This document shows, in pieces, positions 8,483-16,951 of a stretch of 58,827 bases of DNA (position 1 is its first letter; the number at the start of each line of letters is the position of its first letter). The stretch is from an uncultured Lachnospiraceae bacterium (lineage in GTDB: Bacteria; Bacillota; Clostridia; Lachnospirales; Lachnospiraceae). The notes under the pieces were generated by a model. It did no database searches, was not told where the DNA came from, and saw only the letters and a list, made by a program, of their open reading frames with translations. Location of the stretch: positions 1 through 58,827 of the forward strand of contig CAMNDJ010000005.1 in assembly GCA_946535225.1 (NCBI GenBank). Reading direction: 5' to 3'. Position numbers and translations under genes: made by a program.

Positions 8483-9925
8483 ATGCTCAGAGAGACAGAG
8501 ACTAAATACGGCAGAGTAAGAGGGATAGAAGCAGCAGATCCGAGGATCACCGCATTTAAGGGGATACCTTTTGCAGCACCGCCTGTAGGAGAATTAAGAT
8601 GGAGAGCACCGAGGTCTCCTAAGGCATGGGACGGAGTGCGTGAGTGTTACAGGTTTGCTCCGATATCGATACAGGATACTCCGGGACTCGGTACGGATAT
8701 CTACTGCAGAGAGTGGCATGTGGATCCTGATATAGAGATGAGTGAGGACTGTCTGTATCTCAACGTCTGGACTCCGGCTAAGACTAAAGATGAGAAACTC
8801 CCCGTAGTCGTTTGGTTTTTCGGCGGAGCACTTCAGTGGGGTTATCCGTCTGAGATGGAATTCGACGGAGAGAGAGTAGCAAGGCGCGGAATAGTGTTCG
8901 TCTCAGTCAATTACAGGGTAGCGGCCATGGGTTTTCTGACTCATCCCGATCTTGTGAGGGATCAGAGGGACGAATGTGCCAATTTCGGTCTTTTTGACCA
9001 GCATGCGGGCCTTAAATGGGTTCATGAGAATATAGCAGCATTCGGTGGAGATCCCGACAATGTGACTATAGCAGGCCAGTCGGCAGGCGGCGGCAGTGTC
9101 ATGGGTCAGATAGCTTATCCGGCCAATAAGGGGCTGTTTAATAAGGCCATAATACAGAGCGGAGTCGTGCGTTTCTTTAACGGAGAATCGCCTTTTAAGC
9201 CTCTTGCCATGGAAGAAGCGGTCAAGAAAGGTGAGAGCTTATTTGAGATATTGGGCGTTAAGACCGTGGAAGAAGCAAGGAAACTCGATGCTCTGTACAT
9301 AAGGGATAAGTACGGCGAGTACTGCAGTTCGGATTTCTCTCCTGCAGGAATGCTTAAGCGCCTGATGACGGCCGTTGATGACAGGATATGCTTCGGCGAT
9401 CCCTATGATCAGATGGTAAGCGGCAACTGCAATAACGTGCCTGTCATGGCCGGCAATACTTCGGATGAGTTCGCGGGCCTGTCGGGCAATAAGACAAATG
9501 AGATAAGCTATAGGACTGCGGCAGGTAAGGATAAGACCATAAGCCTTATAGACGGCGGCAATCCGTCGGAGGGTGCGATCAAGGTAATGGCACTTTTAAG
9601 AAATGACAACGGTATAGATAAGCCTTTGTATTACTACAGACTCGATACCGACATACCGGGTGATGACAATCCGGGCAACTTCCATTCGGTGGATCTGTGG
9701 TTCTTCCTAGAGACTCTGGCCAAGTGCAGCCGTCCCTTCGTCGGAAGACACTATGATCTGGCGCGTCTTATGTGTAATTACTGGTGCAACTTTGTAAAGA
9801 GCGGAGATCCGAACGGCACGGATTCGGACGGATCACAGATGCCTGAGTGGCTTCCATATGATGAAAGTCATATGTGCAGCATGATCTTCGGTACGGACGG
9901 CCCCAAGCCCGTTAATGCCGGGTGA
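8483..9925 (+). CDS. Type-B carboxylesterase family protein
   Basis: Alpha/beta-hydrolase of 480 aa related to PnbA-type carboxylesterases. Visible marks: FKGIPFAAPPVGELRWRAP at the N-terminus, EDCLYLNVW, the nucleophile elbow GQSAGG with Ser200, probable acid Glu329 in TSDEF, and His401 in FHSVDLW. The oxyanion-hole segment reads WFFGGA where most relatives have HGGG. No signal peptide, so it is cytoplasmic. Start ATG 8483 follows GAGGGAGGG. Placed between a sugar transporter and a GH43 enzyme, it may remove acyl or aryl esters from imported oligosaccharides; the substrate is inferred from context. Confidence 0.87.
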   Translation: MLRETETKYGRVRGIEAADPRITAFKGIPFAAPPVGELRWRAPRSPKAWDGVRECYRFAPISIQDTPGLGTDIYCREWHVDPDIEMSEDCLYLNVWTPAKTKDEKLPVVVWFFGGALQWGYPSEMEFDGERVARRGIVFVSVNYRVAAMGFLTHPDLVRDQRDECANFGLFDQHAGLKWVHENIAAFGGDPDNVTIAGQSAGGGSVMGQIAYPANKGLFNKAIIQSGVVRFFNGESPFKPLAMEEAVKKGESLFEILGVKTVEEARKLDALYIRDKYGEYCSSDFSPAGMLKRLMTAVDDRICFGDPYDQMVSGNCNNVPVMAGNTSDEFAGLSGNKTNEISYRTAAGKDKTISLIDGGNPSEGAIKVMALLRNDNGIDKPLYYYRLDTDIPGDDNPGNFHSVDLWFFLETLAKCSRPFVGRHYDLARLMCNYWCNFVKSGDPNGTDSDGSQMPEWLPYDESHMCSMIFGTDGPKPVNAG

Positions 9926-9941
9926 CCGGGCAGCATTAGAA

Positions 9942-9997
9942 CAATGATGGATATTATATGACACAAGTGTCATGATTTTTATATGAAAGGATCATTG
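9942..9997 (+). promoter_or_regulatory. Nested inverted repeats in the GH43 leader
   Basis: ATGACAC-AA-GTGTCAT (9958-9973) is a 7+7 palindrome, and CAATGAT (9942-9948) pairs with ATCATTG (9991-9997) around it. The outer right arm lies between the Shine-Dalgarno AAAGG and the ATG at 10000. It could be a DNA operator or an RNA hairpin affecting GH43 translation. No clear promoter was found nearby. Confidence 0.35.
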
Positions 9998-9999
9998 GT

Positions 10000-11403
10000 A
10001 TGAAAAAACAGGCATTTAACCCCTATCTCCCTTCATGGGAATACATTCCCGACGGCGAACCTTATGTGTTCGGGGACAGGGTATATGTATACGGATCGCA
10101 TGACTTCTATAACGGTCATGCATTCTGCCTCGGAGATTATGTATGCTATTCGGCTCCCGTAGATGATCTCGGCAACTGGAGATATGAAGGCGTCATATAT
10201 GAAAGGACCGCAGATCCGCTCAATACACGTAACAATATGTGCCTCTATGCGCCCGATGTAACGGTAGGACCTGACGGAAGATATTACCTGTATTACGTTC
10301 TGGACAGAGTGAGCGTGGTATCCGTGGCTGTATGCGATACACCGGCAGGCAGATATGAGTTCTACGGATACGTCCACTATGAGGACGGGACAAAGCTCGG
10401 AGATAAGGAAGGCGATGAGCCTCAGTTCGATCCCGGTGTGCTCACGGAAGGTGATGTGACCTATCTCTATACGGGATTCTGTGGCAGAGGAGACAGGTCA
10501 AGGCACGGAGCGATGTGTACCGTACTGGATAAGGATATGTTGACTATCCGTAAGGCCCCGGTGTTCGTTGCGCCCGGTGTGGAATATGCGGACGGGACAG
10601 GATATGAAGGGCACGCTTTTTTTGAAGCTCCTTCCATAAGAAAAGTCGGCGATAAGTATTATTTCATATATTCTTCGACGAATATGCATGAACTGTGTTA
10701 TGCGGTAAGTGACAGACCGGACGGCGGCTTTGTATACGGCGGATGCATCGTAAGCAACACGGATCTGGGCATTGATTCGTATAAGCCTGCAGATAAGATA
10801 GTGGCATACGGCGGCAACAACCACGGAAGCATCGTGCAGATAGGGGATGACTGGTATATCTTCTATCACAGGCAGACTAACGGTACATGGTTCTCAAGAC
10901 AGGGCTGTGCGGAGAAGATAAGGATAGAGTCTGACGGAAGGATACCTCAGGTTAAGATGAGCTCTTGCGGGCTTAACGGCGGACCGCTTAAGGCTGAGGG
11001 CGAGTATCCGGCCTATATCGCATGTAATCTGTTTAAGGATAATGACATGGAGTTGATCGTGGGTGAGAATCAGCCCAGGATCGTTCAGGAAGGCAGGGAC
11101 GGAGACGAAAACCCCGGATATATAATGAACATGTGTGACGGCGCTACGGCCGGATTTAAGTCTTTTGACTGTAAGGGTGTCAAGAGCATCGTGATAAGAG
11201 CCAGAGGCTATGTGCACGGAGTGTTCGAGATAAGGGATAAGATAGGCGCACAGGTGCTCGGAAGGACAGGAAGAGTGGAGCATTCGACGGTATGGGAACC
11301 GTACGAGGCACCGGTGAATCTCTCGGACGGAGTGCATGATATATATGTCACATTTGTCGGGGAAGGCAATGCGATGATAGGCTCTATTGAGTTCGTATGC
11401 TGA
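10000..11403 (+). CDS. Glycoside hydrolase family 43 with C-terminal CBM6-like domain
   Basis: 467 aa, no signal peptide, so intracellular. Residues 1-330 form the GH43 five-bladed propeller: the three expected acidic residues appear as D18 (YIPDGEP, general base), D86 (YAPDV, pKa modulator) and E209 (FFEAPS, general acid); NNHGS carries the conserved propeller His. The C-terminal 120 residues (IVIRARGYVHGVFEIRDKIG, VHDIYVTFVG) look like a CBM6-type beta-sandwich. Family members are mainly arabinofuranosidases, xylosidases or related enzymes on plant glycans; which one cannot be decided here. The 3' end overlaps the convergent kinase gene by 20 bp. Start ATG 10000 follows AAAGG (9986-9990). 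Confidence 0.9.
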   Translation: MKKQAFNPYLPSWEYIPDGEPYVFGDRVYVYGSHDFYNGHAFCLGDYVCYSAPVDDLGNWRYEGVIYERTADPLNTRNNMCLYAPDVTVGPDGRYYLYYVLDRVSVVSVAVCDTPAGRYEFYGYVHYEDGTKLGDKEGDEPQFDPGVLTEGDVTYLYTGFCGRGDRSRHGAMCTVLDKDMLTIRKAPVFVAPGVEYADGTGYEGHAFFEAPSIRKVGDKYYFIYSSTNMHELCYAVSDRPDGGFVYGGCIVSNTDLGIDSYKPADKIVAYGGNNHGSIVQIGDDWYIFYHRQTNGTWFSRQGCAEKIRIESDGRIPQVKMSSCGLNGGPLKAEGEYPAYIACNLFKDNDMELIVGENQPRIVQEGRDGDENPGYIMNMCDGATAGFKSFDCKGVKSIVIRARGYVHGVFEIRDKIGAQVLGRTGRVEHSTVWEPYEAPVNLSDGVHDIYVTFVGEGNAMIGSIEFVC

Positions 11404-12586
11404 TGTAGAACATCTTGTTGTATATACCGGGCAGATCGTATTTGCGTATGACCGGTTTCTGAACAAGCTTAAGAGAATAGCCGTGGAGGGAGATGATCTT
11501 GGCTGCGACCGACAGACCAAGCCCCGTACCGCCGCGGCTGGCTCTTGACTCATCGCCCATAACGAAGGGTTCAAATATGTGGATAGCGGTCTTCTCATCG
11601 ATCATGGTCCCGCTGTCTGCTATCATAAGTCTTAATCTGGTACCGTCGGGTCTTAATATGACGCCTATGACGGTGCCTTTTTCATTGTGCTTGACGGCAT
11701 TGACTAAGAGGTTGTTGATGACTCTCGACAGATGGATCCTGTCGGCGGATATCATGTATTTTGCCTCCGGTATATCAAGCTCAAGTTCCATTCCTGCATC
11801 CTCTATATCCTGATAAAGGGTTGCGACACACTCGCGTGTAAGCTCGCATATATCCAATGACTCTTTGTTTAGAGCAAAACCTTCGGAATCCAGTCTCACA
11901 TAATCGAATAAGAGAGTGATGAGGTCATTCATCCTGTCTGACTTGCGGATGATGGCCTTAAGATACTCGTCTTTTTTATCTGCGCTTACCATATCATCAG
12001 ACAGCGCCCTGGCATATCCGGATACGGTGGTCATGGGTGTGCGAAGGTCATGTGCTATATCGGAGAGCATGAGATTGCGCTGTCTCTGGATCGACCTGTC
12101 ATTTTCCTTTTCTTCCTGTTCGAGGATCCTGAATCGCTTCATGGCCAGTGAACTGAAATACATGGCGCCGAGTATGTACGGAAGCAGCAATAATGCTGCC
12201 GTTACGATCAGTATGAGAAGCAGGATGATCTTTTCGGATGTTCGTAACGATATGTATTTATCGCTCTGCGGGAGATTGACCATGATAAGCTGCATATGCC
12301 GCTCGATATACTGTCTTAATCCTTCCGTCGTAAGCCTGAGTTGAGGCGGGATGATGTATTGTATGAGTTCGAGGATTATAGCTCCGAAGTACGCGATGAT
12401 AGCCAGTATCACGGCATGTACCTTAAGAGAGGATATGTCCATGCCGTCAAAGAAGGCAACGGAGACTATATGCAGAAGAGTGGCATTGACCACGGTGACC
12501 ATCAGATACTCGCCTATGCTTATGAGTATGATCGTTATGATGAACCTTCTGATTATGAAATTCTTAAGTTCTGTTAGACTGTTCAT
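11384..12586 (-). CDS. Sensor histidine kinase, VanS/OmpR-partner type
   Basis: 400-aa membrane kinase. Hydrophobic segments at about 14-45, 56-80 and 119-147 give a membrane sensor part; the H-box SDIAHDLRTPM has His179 as phospho-acceptor; a HATPase domain follows with a glycine-rich lid (RASRGGTGLGLSVAAKI). Its ATG overlaps the stop of the upstream OmpR-type regulator (ATGA), so they are translationally coupled. The C-terminal end overlaps the convergent GH43 gene by 20 bp. Stimulus unknown; the co-transcribed DUF975 membrane protein suggests an envelope-related signal (inference). Confidence 0.92.
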   Translation of the reverse strand: MNSLTELKNFIIRRFIITIILISIGEYLMVTVVNATLLHIVSVAFFDGMDISSLKVHAVILAIIAYFGAIILELIQYIIPPQLRLTTEGLRQYIERHMQLIMVNLPQSDKYISLRTSEKIILLLILIVTAALLLLPYILGAMYFSSLAMKRFRILEQEEKENDRSIQRQRNLMLSDIAHDLRTPMTTVSGYARALSDDMVSADKKDEYLKAIIRKSDRMNDLITLLFDYVRLDSEGFALNKESLDICELTRECVATLYQDIEDAGMELELDIPEAKYMISADRIHLSRVINNLLVNAVKHNEKGTVIGVILRPDGTRLRLMIADSGTMIDEKTAIHIFEPFVMGDESRASRGGTGLGLSVAAKIISLHGYSLKLVQKPVIRKYDLPGIYNKMFYISIRTQ

Positions 12587-13275
12587 TTTCTGTCCAATCT
12601 GTAACCGAGACCGCGAAGTGTCTTGATATACTCTGAGGCATCATCACAGAGCTTGCTCCTTAACTTGCTTATGCAGACCATGATGTTATTGTCCGCGATG
12701 ATATAGTCTTCGCCCCAGGCATATTCGTATATCTGCTGCTTGGTAAAGACCTTGCCGGGATGGGACATGAACATCTCCATTATCTTGTATTCGATATGGG
12801 TGAGCTCTATGTCTTCGTCCCCCTTCTTAAGTGTACAGCTCTCGGTATCGAGAGTGAGATCGCCGACGGTTATGAGCTTTGTGATTGTCTCTTCGCTGCC
12901 CGCACCGAGTGAGTAGAAGCGTCTCATCTGGGAATTGACCCTTGCCACTGCTTCGAGCGGATTAAATGGCTTGGCTATATAGTCATCGGCTCCTAAGTTA
13001 AGACCGAGTATCTTCTCTGAGTCCGCATCCTTGGCGGAGAGGATGATGACGGGCATATTGCTCTCTTTGCGAAGCTCCTTTAAGACCTGATAGCCGTCCT
13101 TACCCGGCATCATTATATCGAGTATGCACATATCGGGCTTGTGTTCACGCAGCTTAAGGATGGCATCATTGCCATCCTCAGCTTCGATAACTTCATAGCC
13201 CGCATTCTCTAAATACAATCCGAGTAAGTCTCTTATTTCCGATTCATCATCTGCTACGAGTATCTTGTATTTCAT
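12583..13275 (-). CDS. OmpR/PhoB-family response regulator (VanR-like)
   Basis: 230 aa. Receiver domain with the acidic pair D9/D10, phospho-acceptor D53 (CILDIMMPG) and the conserved Lys of YIAKPF; C-terminal winged helix ending in SKLRSKLCDDASEYIKTLRG, the recognition region of OmpR-type regulators. It is the partner of the kinase that overlaps its stop codon. The 11-bp-spaced direct repeat 14318-14334 in front of the first gene of this operon is the kind of site such regulators bind, suggesting autoregulation. Confidence 0.94.
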   Translation of the reverse strand: MKYKILVADDESEIRDLLGLYLENAGYEVIEAEDGNDAILKLREHKPDMCILDIMMPGKDGYQVLKELRKESNMPVIILSAKDADSEKILGLNLGADDYIAKPFNPLEAVARVNSQMRRFYSLGAGSEETITKLITVGDLTLDTESCTLKKGDEDIELTHIEYKIMEMFMSHPGKVFTKQQIYEYAWGEDYIIADNNIMVCISKLRSKLCDDASEYIKTLRGLGYRLDRK

Positions 13276-13307
13276 ATTGCTCCTTTATGCCGGATCACTG
13301 TATATGA

Positions 13308-14219
13308 TCACTGTGCGATAACCTCCGCTGCGTCTTCCACGGTCACCGTGATATCGTTGTCGCTGCCTATCTTAAGTACTTCATAGAGCGCTGCGCGTGT
13401 TGAGTACTTATACGGTGTCACATAGAATATACCAAGCAATCCGAGTGTTATGAGTGAGAGTATATCCCAGCCTATGAATGAGAGATCGAGTAAGAAGGCT
13501 TTCCATTTCTGACCGCTCATCATCTCTTTGGACAGGGCGAATGTTTCAGCCTTGGTCATCTCGGGGTTTTCCGCAAGGATATAAGGGATCATCCTGTACT
13601 CATAAGCCTTGACGATACCGGGGATTACAAATAACAGCGACCAGAGCACGATGCGGATATCACGCACGAACATGATCTTGGCGATGTTGACGAATCCGTG
13701 GTCGAAGCCGTATGCTATCTCGGCTACATCCGAATCCTCATCCAGGTTCTTATAGAAGAATCTGTTGCATCCAAGTTCCAGGGGATTGAAGATGAACGCA
13801 TCGAGAAGAAGCACTATGGCAAATATCACGATAAAGATGATCGAAAATATCACTGCGACACCTGCAACCTGTGCAAGGGATTCCTTGCGTTCATCTTCAG
13901 ACATCGTGCTGAGCTCAGGTGCATGAAGATTGATGCTTATGTCATTGATCTGATCCGGATCGTCTTCGGATTCATTTGTCGATATGCTGACATCTGTCTG
14001 ACTGGCTTCACCGGCTGCCGTTCCGACCAGTCCGCTTGCCGCTATACCGGAAGCAGCCTTGCCGGGGTCGTTAGTCATGTTTGTGAAATTGCCGCCTCCG
14101 AATGCGCCTGAACCGCCGCCCGCTACGAGCGTGAGTATCAGTGCGACCAATACACTTTTCCAATAATTCCTGTTGAAGGCCTTCTGACCTTTTTCTTTAA
14201 GTTGTTTCCTTGTCCACAT
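13308..14219 (-). CDS. DUF975 family integral membrane protein
   Basis: 303 aa. The N-terminus MWTRKQLKEKGQKAF followed by RNYWKSVLVALIL matches the start of DUF975 proteins. A Gly/Ser/Asp-rich extracellular loop (about 33-110) lies between the first membrane helix and four or so later ones; the region PYKYSTRAALYE near the end is also family-like. Function of DUF975 is not established. It is the first gene of an operon with the OmpR-type regulator (32-nt gap) and kinase, so it is either the sensor's partner or its main target. Start ATG at 14219 follows a GGAGGAAG motif on the minus strand. Confidence 0.85.
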   Translation of the reverse strand: MWTRKQLKEKGQKAFNRNYWKSVLVALILTLVAGGGSGAFGGGNFTNMTNDPGKAASGIAASGLVGTAAGEASQTDVSISTNESEDDPDQINDISINLHAPELSTMSEDERKESLAQVAGVAVIFSIIFIVIFAIVLLLDAFIFNPLELGCNRFFYKNLDEDSDVAEIAYGFDHGFVNIAKIMFVRDIRIVLWSLLFVIPGIVKAYEYRMIPYILAENPEMTKAETFALSKEMMSGQKWKAFLLDLSFIGWDILSLITLGLLGIFYVTPYKYSTRAALYEVLKIGSDNDITVTVEDAAEVIAQ

Positions 14220-14288
14220 AACGATCTTCCTCCTCTTTTATATGACCCGTGTCGGGTTGTGTCCTGTTCGTTATGTGTACATGATAAC

Positions 14289-14334
14289 AGTATAACCTTA
14301 TTGGCAAAATCTATAAACCTTAACTTAACCTTAA
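14289..14334 (-). promoter_or_regulatory. Predicted promoter with 11-bp-spaced direct repeats for the DUF975-RR-HK operon
   Basis: Read on the minus strand, TTAAGG occurs at 14334-14329 and again at 14323-14318, exactly 11 bp apart, with TTAAG between. Immediately downstream are a poor -35 (TTTATA, 14317-14312), 17 nt, and a good -10 (TATACT, 14294-14289). A weak -35 abutted by direct repeats is the arrangement of OmpR/PhoB-activated promoters. The regulator encoded in the same operon is the likely binder (inference). Confidence 0.5.
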
Positions 14335-14364
14335 GCGTAAATATAAAAAAATCTAACGTGACTA

Positions 14365-14393
14365 TGGAAGATAAGAAGGAAAAGTGGTACTAT
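14365..14393 (+). promoter_or_regulatory. Possible extended -10 promoter for the HD-GYP gene
   Basis: TGGTACTAT (14385-14393) is an extended -10; the matching -35 (TGGAAG, 14365-14370) is weak. A transcript would begin near 14400, leaving a leader of about 84 nt. The 264-nt gap 14220-14483 otherwise holds the divergent DUF975 promoter and a small hairpin ACCCG-TGT-CGGGT (14245-14257) in the DUF975 leader. Confidence 0.35.
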
Positions 14394-14483
14394 GTTATAA
14401 GTTGATTTATGCTCAAAGAGGGGTTATGCGGGTATTAAGCATGCGACGGATCTGTATGACCGTTGTTTGGAGATGATGGTTCT

Positions 14484-16889
14484 ATGATGAGAACACTTCA
14501 GACATATCAATTGACATTGATGCTAATACTGATAGGCGTGTGTGCCACGCTCGCCGTGCTGACATACTTATCCAAGAGTATGAGCAGTAAGAGAAGAGCG
14601 CGCCTCATGCTGATAGAGATAAGCGCCGTACTTCTTCTGATATTTGACAGATATGCATATATGTTCAGAGGAGATGAGAGTGACGTAGGTTACTACATGG
14701 TGAGGATCAGTAATTTCATGATATTCTTCATGCATGCTTTCCTTGCCTTTGCATTCTGTCTCTACCTTATAGATCTGTATACCAATGAGGGAGGCCTTGA
14801 AGCGCCGCCTAAGATATTTAAGGCAGTGTTCGTGATCACAGTGGTAGATGTACTTCTTATAGTGGTCTCTCAGTTTACGGGTATATATTATACGTTTGAT
14901 GAGCATAACCGGTATGTGAGGTCTGCGGGACCCGCATATGCGCTCAGTTATATACTGCCGGTCGCTACGATGCTCATCCTTTTCTCGGTGATACTTAAGA
15001 ATTATAACAGGTTAAGCAAGAATATCAGCACATCGCTGCTCGTATTCACACTCACCCCGATACTTGCCAGTATCGCACAGTATTTTCTGTACGGACTGTC
15101 CATAGACAATATCGCGATCGTGGCTACATGCGTGCTTCTGTATCTCTTCGCTCTTAAGGACATGGATGAGAGACTTGATAAGGCCAACAGGATAGAGATA
15201 GAGTATCTGAAGGAAGAACAGAAGGATATGGAGGAACTGTTCGTACAGACGGCTGAGGCACTTGCATCCGCTATCGATGCCAAGGACAAGTATACACACG
15301 GACATTCCACGAGAGTTGCAGAATATTCAAGAAAGATAGCCCGTCTGGCGGGTAAGGATGAAGAGGCCTGCAATGAGATCTATTTCGCCGCACTTTTGCA
15401 TGATGTGGGCAAGATAGGTGTTCCGGACTCGATAATCACCAAGGACGGTAAGCTGACACCGGAGGAGTTTGACGAGATCAAGAAGCATCCCGTTATAGGC
15501 AAGCAGATACTCGGAAGTATCAATCGCTCGCCATATCTAAGCATCGGGGCCAACTACCATCATGAGAGATATGACGGTCGCGGATATCCGGACGGCCTTA
15601 AGGGCGAGGATATACCGGAGATGGCAAGGATAATCGCAGTTGCGGATGCCTATGATGCCATGACCAGTAAGAGAAGTTACAGGGATCCCATCCCTCAGCA
15701 TAAGGTGAGAGAAGAGATCGTTAAAGGCACGGGAACTCAGTTCGATCCGCAGTTTGCCAAGCTCATGCTCCATCTCATAGATCGTGACGAAGAATACGAA
15801 ATGAAGGAGAGAGAGGATGTCAAGGAACTCGCGGGCAAGGATATCCTCGTATGCGATGAATATAAGGAAGACGTATCGGAGGGTGTATTGCTCAATCCCT
15901 ACAGTGTCAAGATCGGAATGCACGCCAAGTCGTCCGAGGGATATGTAGGATGCGAGAATATCCCGTCCCTGATAATCTTCGATTCGCTTGACGGAAGAGT
16001 ATATACGAATGAGCGTAAGATCAAGGATCTGCTGTATTTTGAATATGCGGAGATCAGATTAGACGGACGCGTCATAAGCCACGGAGCAAGGAAGGTTGAG
16101 ACCGAGGTAAGGGATCTGCTTCCGGATGCCGGCATCGATATGGAAGATATTTATTCCAAGAATCTCAGATATACCGTGGAGGCCGTGAGATACAGAGACC
16201 ATGTACTCATCACCATCACCAATATATACAGGATAGTCAGAGTGACGCTCGCGCTGCCTGACAGCTCGAGATATGCTTATGCGGCTCTTACGGGTAAAAA
16301 CTGTGTGATAAAGGATGTCAAGATAGACAGGGCGCAGGAGAAGATCGCAGCAGATTATATCCCGCGTATCGCCGATGAGATAAGCTATATAGACGGTCCT
16401 ACGGGTGATATTCCGAATGTGCAGATAGACGGATGGTGTTCGGAATCATCTAAGCCCATAGAACTTAAAGAGAAACTGAAGTTATCTTTCCATACCAAGA
16501 GCCTTCCCACGGCCAGACTGATATGGCATTGTCCTTATATCAGGCTGTTCTATTCGGAAAACGGAGAGGTTAACGGCCCGGGATACAGGGATTACGTTTT
16601 AGTAAGACTCGACGGAGAGAACTGGGAGTCCGATGAAAACGCGAAGAACAAGATCATCGTGAACAATAGCGATGAGTTCAACGGCTGGGATGATTGGAAA
16701 AAGCAGAATAAGAACGGTATGGATTGCGAAGTGAACGTCATGATGAAGAATAAGACGATCACGGTGACCACGCAGAATCACGGTATCTCTATTAAGAGTA
16801 TCACAACGCTCACGGAAGAGATGCCGGATAAGGTATATGCCACACTTACGGGAGATCAGGTGGCATTGACCAATATAAGGATAGAGTAG
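14484..16889 (+). CDS. Membrane HD-GYP domain protein (predicted c-di-GMP phosphodiesterase) with duplicated C-terminal unit
   Basis: 801 aa. N-terminal six to seven membrane helices (1-235), a short coiled linker, then HD-GYP (about 250-435): HSTRVAEYS, LLHDVGKIG (H306/D307), HPVIGKQIL, HHERYDGRGYPDGL, DAYDAMTSKRSYR; all expected metal ligands appear present. The last 350 residues are beta-rich and contain two related units: one ends AALTGKNCVIKDVKI (about 599-613), the other ends ATLTGDQVALTNIRIE at the C-terminus, with matching strands before each. Fold guess: LamG/concanavalin-like. A TTG at 14463 is in frame, but ATG 14484 has GGAG (14469-14472) upstream and begins right before the first helix. 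Predicted to hydrolyse c-di-GMP in response to a membrane-sensed signal. Confidence 0.87.
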   Translation: MMRTLQTYQLTLMLILIGVCATLAVLTYLSKSMSSKRRARLMLIEISAVLLLIFDRYAYMFRGDESDVGYYMVRISNFMIFFMHAFLAFAFCLYLIDLYTNEGGLEAPPKIFKAVFVITVVDVLLIVVSQFTGIYYTFDEHNRYVRSAGPAYALSYILPVATMLILFSVILKNYNRLSKNISTSLLVFTLTPILASIAQYFLYGLSIDNIAIVATCVLLYLFALKDMDERLDKANRIEIEYLKEEQKDMEELFVQTAEALASAIDAKDKYTHGHSTRVAEYSRKIARLAGKDEEACNEIYFAALLHDVGKIGVPDSIITKDGKLTPEEFDEIKKHPVIGKQILGSINRSPYLSIGANYHHERYDGRGYPDGLKGEDIPEMARIIAVADAYDAMTSKRSYRDPIPQHKVREEIVKGTGTQFDPQFAKLMLHLIDRDEEYEMKEREDVKELAGKDILVCDEYKEDVSEGVLLNPYSVKIGMHAKSSEGYVGCENIPSLIIFDSLDGRVYTNERKIKDLLYFEYAEIRLDGRVISHGARKVETEVRDLLPDAGIDMEDIYSKNLRYTVEAVRYRDHVLITITNIYRIVRVTLALPDSSRYAYAALTGKNCVIKDVKIDRAQEKIAADYIPRIADEISYIDGPTGDIPNVQIDGWCSESSKPIELKEKLKLSFHTKSLPTARLIWHCPYIRLFYSENGEVNGPGYRDYVLVRLDGENWESDENAKNKIIVNNSDEFNGWDDWKKQNKNGMDCEVNVMMKNKTITVTTQNHGISIKSITTLTEEMPDKVYATLTGDQVALTNIRIE

Positions 16890-16895
16890 TATAGT
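16866..16895 (+). promoter_or_regulatory. Sigma-A type promoter for trpS
   Basis: TTGACC (16866-16871), 18-nt spacer, TATAGT (16890-16895). It overlaps the last codons of the HD-GYP gene, and the -10 follows its stop directly. The leader to the ATG at 16952 is about 50 nt and too short for a T-box. Confidence 0.62.
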
Positions 16896-16951
16896 ATCGC
16901 ATGGATAAGATACGAAGATGATGTCGATACGATGCTTTGCGGAGGAATGAT

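Noticed and set aside
12341-12626. Open + strand frames opposite the VanS-type kinase gene
   Set aside because: Shadow frames of a well-supported minus-strand gene; no ribosome site or family features.
13698-14111. 137-aa open + strand frame opposite the DUF975 gene
   Set aside because: Antisense to a gene with clear membrane topology and family start; no independent support.
16896-16951. T-box leader for trpS
   Set aside because: Leader is only about 50 nt and the conserved T-box bulge sequence is absent.
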